Below, piece by piece: positions 59,215 to 64,000 of a stretch of 64,000 bases of DNA (within the stretch, counting starts at the first letter, position 1; each line of letters starts with the position of its first letter). Position numbers and translations under genes: made by a program. This DNA is from Diacronema lutheri (lineage: Eukaryota > Haptophyta > Pavlovophyceae > Pavlovales > Pavlovaceae), in assembly GCA_019448385.1 (NCBI GenBank), contig JAGTXO010000060.1, forward strand, positions 1 through 64,000. The letters run 5' to 3'. The notes beneath the pieces are model-generated. The model did not search any database. It worked only from the letters and a program-made list of their open reading frames with translations, and was not told where the DNA came from.

Positions 59215-62200
59215 CCCCGGCCCGGCCCGGCCCGCCGCGCGGCGCGGCGCGGCGCCTGCGCGTGCCCACCTGCACCGCCTGGTGCGTGCGCGCGTCCCAA
59301 ATCTTGACGCAACCGTCCGCGCTCAATGAGACGAACTGCCCATTCGACTCGTCCGCGAGCACGCTGCGTACGGGAGCGGCGTGTCCGTATCTAAGCGCAG
59401 TCACGGTCGCGGTAACGGTCGCGGTAACGGTCGCGGTAACGGTCGCGGTAACGGTACGCGCAAACGCAGGCGCAGGAGCAGGCGGCGGCGTAGGCGCAGG
59501 CGCAGGCGCGCGGGTGAGGCGGACGGGGGGCTCGGCGGCGGTGCGCGCCCGTAGGGGTGGGGGGCGAGAGGGGGTTGGTTTGGGGGAAGGGGGCGGCGGG
59601 GCAGCGCACAGGGCGACGATAGGGCGGCGAATCGACGGTGCCCACAGGTGAACGTTACGGTCTCCGCCGCACGTTGCGACAACATTCTGCGATGGCGAGA
59701 AGGCAAACGCAGAGACGCCATTACCCGACGGGCTCATGATCGTCAGCCCCGTCTGCAGCGACACCCCGTCGAGCAGGCGCAGCGCGCCGTCGGACGAGGC
59801 GACGAGGAACCCGTCAAGCGACTCGGCGTACCTGACGCGCACACACAACGCGCGGCACGCCACGCGCGGCAAAGGGCACGCGTGGGGAGGCGAGGTGGGC
59901 GGTGCCCAGCGCGGTGGGCGTCAGCGGGGCCAATTGACGAGCTCGGCGCGCGCGCGCGCGGGCCCGACGCGCCGCGCGAAGCGCGCGCGCGCGCGCTCGC
60001 CCAATCTGCTCAATCCAGCCGGCGGAGGCGAGGTGTGGCCGCGAGGCGATTGGCGCGGCCGCCGCGTGCGCGCCGAGGCCGTCCCACGCGTACACGGCGA
60101 CGCCACCGCGCTGGTCGCCGACGAGCAGCCGCGCCGAGCCGCCCGCTCCGCCGCCGCCTGCCGCGAGGCCCGGCGGCGGGTGGTAGCAGAGGGCGTGCGG
60201 CACGGCGGCGAGGCGAAGTCTGCCCGCCGTGCGGAAGAAGAGAGAGTCGTAGAAGAGGAGCTCGCGGCTGTCCGTGCCGAGCACCACGCGCTTCGCAGCG
60301 CCGATGGAGAGCGCGCACGTTGGCCAGCTGCTGTCCGGCAGCGCGACTGTCCCGGAGTGGCGCAGGCTATCTTGCTGCCACGCGCGCAGCGTGCCGTCGT
60401 GTGCGATGGTCACGTACTTGCCGCGGTCGGGCAGCGCGAGGACGTGCGACGCGGGGCACTCGTGCGACGCGATGAGCGACGCGTCCGGCGGCTGCACCGC
60501 CGGCTCGGCCGCGTACCGGTTCGTCGATCCATCGTCAAGCGACGTGTCTTGGAAGAGCAGAAAAGTGGTCAGTTCCTCCCACGATACCGCGCCGTCGCAG
60601 TTGGCGTCGACCTGCACCGCGCACGCGCGGCGCGAGGGCGCGGGAGCACCCGCGCACGCGCCGTCCGGGGCCGCGCCGTCCGGGGCCGCGCCGTCCGGGG
60701 CCGCGCCGTCCGGGGCCGCGCCGTCCGGGGCCGCGCCGTCCGGGGCTCATCGCGCGACGCGTTGGCGGGCGCGCGGGCGCGCCGTCGCCGCAGGCCGCGC
60801 CGCGTGCGCGTTGCGGGGGCCAAAGGGGACCCCGAGGGGGGCGGAGGAATGGGGCAGGGGGCAAAGGCAGGCCGCGCCGCGTGCGCGTTGCGGGGGCCAA
60901 AGGGGACCCCGAGGGGGGCGGAGGAATGGGGCAGGGGGCAAAGGCAGCCTGCTGCGCGGCACGCAACAGAGCGACGGGGGCGCTGCACCGCATCGAGCGC
61001 GAGATCGCGCGACACGCGCCGCCGCACCTGCATGAAGAGCTTCGCGAGCTGCGCGTCCGTTACGCTCGCGCCAAAGACACCGCCCACGGCCGTTACGAAT
61101 TCGCCCATCTCGAGCGAACCCGACCGGTCGACGTCAGCGCGGCGCACGTGTCGCTTGAGCGCGAGCAAGTCGGTGATGCCGCCCGCGCGCGTGAGCGACG
61201 CGAGCCGCGGCACGCCATCATCGTCGTCGGCGTCGATGTCGGCGGCGGCGGCGGCGGCGGTGGCGGTGTCGGCGGCGGGCGGTTCGCGCCGCTGCGCGGC
61301 GAATGCTGCGGCCGCGCGTGCGGCGGCGAGCGTCGCGCCAAACGAGGTGGACGAGCCACACGCGCGCAGCGAGGCGATGGGACCATGCGCGCGCCGCGAC
61401 ATGGCGCGCCGCGCCGCGTGCGTGACGCCCACGGCCACGGCTACAGCGGCCGCCTCCGCCTCCGCGTCGGCGTCGGCGTCGTGCGCGCCGTCCGCGCTGT
61501 CGCCGTCGAGGGCGCTGGCGCCGTCACCGTCGGCAAGATCGTCACCCACCAACGCGCCGCCGGCCAAATGGCGCGCGCGCGGCGGGACGGGCGCATCGGC
61601 AGCGACAGCGACGACGTGCGCGTGGCGCTCAGCCGAGCGCGCGTGCTCAAGTAGGAAGGCCTGCCACGGCGCGAGCGGCTGGACGGGCGCGCCAAAGTCG
61701 TCGACGGACGCACTGCCCGCGCTCATGCGCCACGCGCGCTGCTCCGCCGCATCGGCCGGCGTCGCGGCGCGCAGGTGCCCACCGGCGAGCGGCTGGCCGC
61801 GCGCGCTGGCGGCGGCTGACCGCGCGGCTGGCTCGTCGGCGGCGGCGGAGGCGCTGTCGTCGTCGACAAGCGGGTTGTTGTCAAAGTCGGGCGTGTGGAA
61901 CTCGCCCAGCACGTTGCGCTTCAGCTCGAGCGAGACAATCCGGTTGAGCAGCAGCAGCGACCGGTTCGCCTCGATCTCCGAGTGCGACGACGACGCGGGC
62001 ACGCGCAGCGCAGCGCCGAGTGCAGCGGCGGCGGGCGCGCGGCCGACAGGCCGCCACTGCAAGCGATTGGCCAAATTGACCGGCTTGGGTCGCGGCACGT
62101 CAATCAGCGCGTGCGCCGCCTCGATCTCGGCGAGCAGCTGCGGCGCCGACTGCTTGGCGCGCAGCTGGTTGACGACGCCCGCCGTGTTTGCGCGCGCAAA

Positions 62201-62347
62201 CGGGTTGCCCGGGTCAGTCATCCACGGCGTACGGTCCACGAGGAGCGGGCGTGGTGCGGTGCGCAACGCTGGGCGCGGCGGAGCACGCGCTGGCGCGCCA
62301 CGCCCCCTTCCCGTGCGCGGAGGCCCTTCCGCGGAGGCCCTTCCCAT
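52768..62347 (-). CDS. EF-hand/WD40-repeat protein (WDR49/WDR64-like)
   Basis: Eleven exons in transcript order: 62347-61028, 60611-60001, 59831-59610, 59390-59270, 58906-58193, 57074-56898, 56671-56302, 55959-55573, 55387-54604, 54423-53273, 53147-52768. All ten junctions fit in phase; 2,078 aa. Two canonical EF-hand loops, [12 protein letters not shown] and [12 protein letters not shown] (across intron 1), are followed by WD40-type blades ([111 protein letters not shown]). EF-hand plus WD40 is the layout of WDR49/WDR64-like proteins, often linked to cilia; here it predicts a calcium-responsive scaffold. Introns 2, 5 and 9 have GC donors. The alternative start MTDPGNPF is at 62221. The C-terminal half has acidic and Ala-rich spacers. 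Confidence 0.85.
55996..56232. repeat. Poly-G/48-bp repeat, WD40 gene intron 7
   Basis: Three copies of GGCAACGGGCAGCGAAGGGC plus GCTGTCAGCGAGCGAGGTGC, each flanked by a long poly-G run (poly-C in the transcript). It lies between exons ending 56302 and starting 55959. Confidence 0.93.
57180..58192. repeat. 18-bp minisatellite containing the 5' splice-site sequence, WD40 gene intron 5
   Basis: About 56 units of CAGCCCAGGCGCAGGGGG. In the transcript the exon end and GC donor read CGCCTTTGG|GCTGCCCCC. Every repeat unit reads CGCCTGGGCTGCCCCC, so the donor neighbourhood is repeated throughout the intron. Confidence 0.94.
58926..59022. repeat. 16-bp tandem repeat, WD40 gene intron 4
   Basis: Six units of GGTTGGAGCGCGCGGC, starting about 20 nt beyond the exon 5 acceptor. 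Poly-C/CCCCG runs (59128-59230) occupy the donor half of the same intron and read as G in the transcript. Confidence 0.9.
59403..59456. repeat. 12-bp tandem repeat, WD40 gene intron 3
   Basis: Four to five units of GGTCGCGGTAAC next to the acceptor of exon 4, followed by short GCGCAGGC repeats. Confidence 0.88.
60658..60947. repeat. 15-bp and 77-bp tandem repeats, WD40 gene intron 1
   Basis: Six CCGTCCGGGGCCGCG units (60660-60748), followed by two copies of a 77-bp unit (60791-60867 and 60868-60944) containing CCAAAGGGGACCCCGAGGGG. Both lie in the intron between the two EF-hand exons. Confidence 0.9.
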
Positions 62348-62458
62348 CGTGTGGCGGTTCTGGCGCGCAACGATCACACGTAACGCTCGCCGTCACGGCG
62401 TGTCACCCCTCGTGCATTTGCCTGCCAGGGCGCTTGCGGCCCCGCAAAATCAGCAGCC

Positions 62459-63509
62459 ATGTGGGTGCCCTCTCGCGCTCCGCACGCGAGCGACGAGCGG
62501 CGCGGCCGCGGGCGTAGGCCGGTCCGGTGGCTCACGCGGGCCCTGCTTGCGCGCTGGGCGCGCTGTACGCTCGCGTCCGTGCGCTGCAGGCCTGAGAAGG
62601 CTGTCTTCAAGGGGAGCAACAATGGTCTGCTCGCCATGATCGGCGACGACGATACGATCACGGGCATGCTGCTCGCGGGCTGTGGCAACGTCGATGAGAA
62701 GCGCAACTCCAACTTCCTCGTCGTCGACGCGAGTGCGCGCGCACGCGCGCGCGCGCGCGCGTCCAGCCGCGCGCGCGAGCGAGGCCGCACAGCCTCGTTG
62801 CTGGTGCGAGGTGCGGCGCTGAAGGCCGCCGCGCGCGCCTTGCGTGGCTTCGCTTGCGCGCGGCGGCTCCGTGGGCGCGCAGAGACTTCGCACGCGCAGA
62901 TCGAGGAGGCCTTTAACAAGTTCACGAAGGACCCGCGCATCTCCATCCTCGTGATCAACCAATATGTGCGCTGCCGCGCTCCTGCGCGCGCAAGCGGCCG
63001 TGGACGGGCGCGGTGCGGCGGGCATCGCGAAATGCGCCAGGCGGAAGCCGCGGCACGTGCGCCACGGCGTGTGACGTGGCTAGCGCATGCATGGCGTGTT
63101 GTGCGCGCGTCACGCCCGCACGCCTGTGCGACACGAGCAACCCGTCGCGTGGCGCGGCGATGGGCGTGCGCACGCGCCGCACAGCCGCCGCGGCTGTGCG
63201 GTCGCTCGCACTGCCGCTCCGCCGCGCAGCGCGCGGGCCCCGCCGGCAGGCAGCCGCGCGTCGGCGTGCGCGCCATCTGACTTAGCCCTTCCCGCCCCGT
63301 CACCCCCCCCCCATCACCACCGGTGGCGGCCATGGCCGGCAACTGGCGCTCAGATTGCGCACGAGATGCGAGGCACGCTCGACAAGTGGGCCGAGCTGGG
63401 CGAGAAGAGGCCGGCCATTCTCGAGGTGCCATCCAAGGAGCACCCGTACGAAAAGGCCCTCGACCCGGTCTACCAGCGCACGAAGCTGCTTCTCGGCCTG
63501 CGCGACTGA
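62459..63509 (+). CDS. VMA7: V-type ATPase subunit F
   Basis: The model uses exons 62459-62460, 62590-62732, 62883-62965 and 63354-63509; all phases fit; 127 aa, the usual size. The sequence runs KAVFKGSNNGLLAMIGDDDT, TGMLLAGCGNVDEKRNSNFL, KTSHAQIEEAFNKFTKDPRI, SILVINQYIAHEMRG, PAILEVPSKEHPYEKALDPV. These are the hallmarks of V-ATPase F, a stalk subunit of the V1 sector that acidifies vacuoles and endomembranes. In this model intron 1 (GTGGGT...CTGCAG) splits the start codon as AT|G, giving MPEKAVFKG. Without it the ATG at 62459 reads into an arginine-rich leader (MWVPSRAPH) that the family lacks. Divergent from the WD40 gene, 111 bp apart. Confidence 0.9.
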
Positions 63510-63864
63510 GCCATACCCCGCGCGCGGCGAGCGTACACGGGCGGGCGCGCGCCGCGCTGCCGGGCTCTCGGGCGCTGGCGACGACGGCACGCCGCGCATC
63601 AGACCCGACTCTGACTCACTGCCTCGCATTGCGGCAGCGCCTGCGGCATGGCAGGCTCACGCGTCGAGTCGTCGACCAATCCGAGGCCACGGCCCACGGG
63701 TGATGGGCCGAGCCGGCCAGCTTGACCTGTCGGCTGTTGACGCTGCGACTGCCGCGTGCCAGTCGTCGGGCGGACCACGCGGTCGTGCACTGACGAATGA
63801 CGCGAGTGTCTGCTGACGGTCGCCGGTCACGCACAGACAAACCACGTTTGCGAGTTTGAACGGG
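63510..63864. other. Intergenic region
   Basis: 355 bp between the V-ATPase F stop and the next predicted start. It is slightly less GC-rich than its neighbours. No repeat or RNA gene is seen. It probably holds the promoter of the following gene. Confidence 0.5.
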
Positions 63865-64000
63865 ATGGCGCTCGAGTCCGGCACGCTCGCGAAGGAGCTT
63901 CGCCAGGAGGCCGAGCACTGGCGCTACGAGGAGGCCCGCGCGATGAGCGCGCGCCGCGTTCATCGGTCTCTCAGCGAGGTGCTCGAGCGAGCGCGCGGCG
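63865..64000 (+). CDS. Start of an unidentified gene, cut by the window edge
   Basis: ATG at 63865 opens a frame that runs to the window end (45 codons): MALESGTLAKELRQEAEHWR..., continuing as a charged helical segment (RRVHRSLSEVLERARG). No family is recognised. The balanced composition and the position after a gene-free gap support a real gene start. Confidence 0.4.
   Translation, partial: MALESGTLAKELRQEAEHWRYEEARAMSARRVHRSLSEVLERARG

Overview
This is a eukaryotic nuclear chromosome end. It starts with about eight copies of CCCTAA (TTAGGG read outward). The sequence is extremely GC-rich, and most genes are split by short spliceosomal introns. The gene set includes Rab6, V-ATPase subunit F, RBX1, a cyclic-nucleotide-dependent protein kinase, a sphingolipid C9-methyltransferase-like enzyme, a CBM20-carrying trehalose-6-phosphate synthase, and AP2, MYB and homeobox regulators. 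Together with frequent GC-AG introns this suggests a GC-rich unicellular alga, most likely a haptophyte. The lineage is inference; no marker gene (rRNA, plastid or mitochondrial) is present to prove it.

Layout. 1-1087: telomere and a gene-free subtelomere. 1088-9775: lipin-type phosphatidate phosphatase (-), Tim44-like mitochondrial protein (+), CNNM/DUF21-CBS transporter (+), small predicted membrane protein (+). 9959-17991: PKG-like kinase (-) head-to-head with a three-AP2-plus-C2H2 regulator (+). 18121-25853: beta-lactamase-like hydrolase (-), RBX1 (-), TPS/TPP (+). 26878-36457: giant homeobox protein (-), ER thioredoxin-like protein ending KQEL (-), Rab6 (-), alpha/beta hydrolase (+). 36962-40270: R2R3-type MYB (-). 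41558-50962: sulfotransferase with two minisatellite-filled introns (-) and C9-methyltransferase-like enzyme (+). 51333-62347: multipass membrane protein (+) and an 11-exon EF-hand/WD40 protein (-). 62459-64000: V-ATPase subunit F (+) and a gene start cut by the window edge.

Organisation. Genes are close together. Six pairs are divergent with short shared upstream regions: lipin/Tim44, PKG/AP2, RBX1/TPS, Rab6/hydrolase, sulfotransferase/methyltransferase and WD40/V-ATPase F. I traced 44 introns whose reading phases join correctly. Of these, 35 have GT donors (16 are exactly GTGCGC) and 9 have GC donors. Many introns carry homopolymer C tracts in the sense strand, apparently as the polypyrimidine tract, plus tandem arrays. 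In four genes the array repeats the end of the preceding exon together with its 5' splice site, which I consider the most unusual signal here.

Functions are assigned from motifs read by eye. The genes are largely housekeeping (vesicle traffic, lipid metabolism, proton pumping, ubiquitin ligation, signalling) and do not form one pathway. I saw no tRNA, rRNA, CRISPR array or recognisable transposon or viral element.
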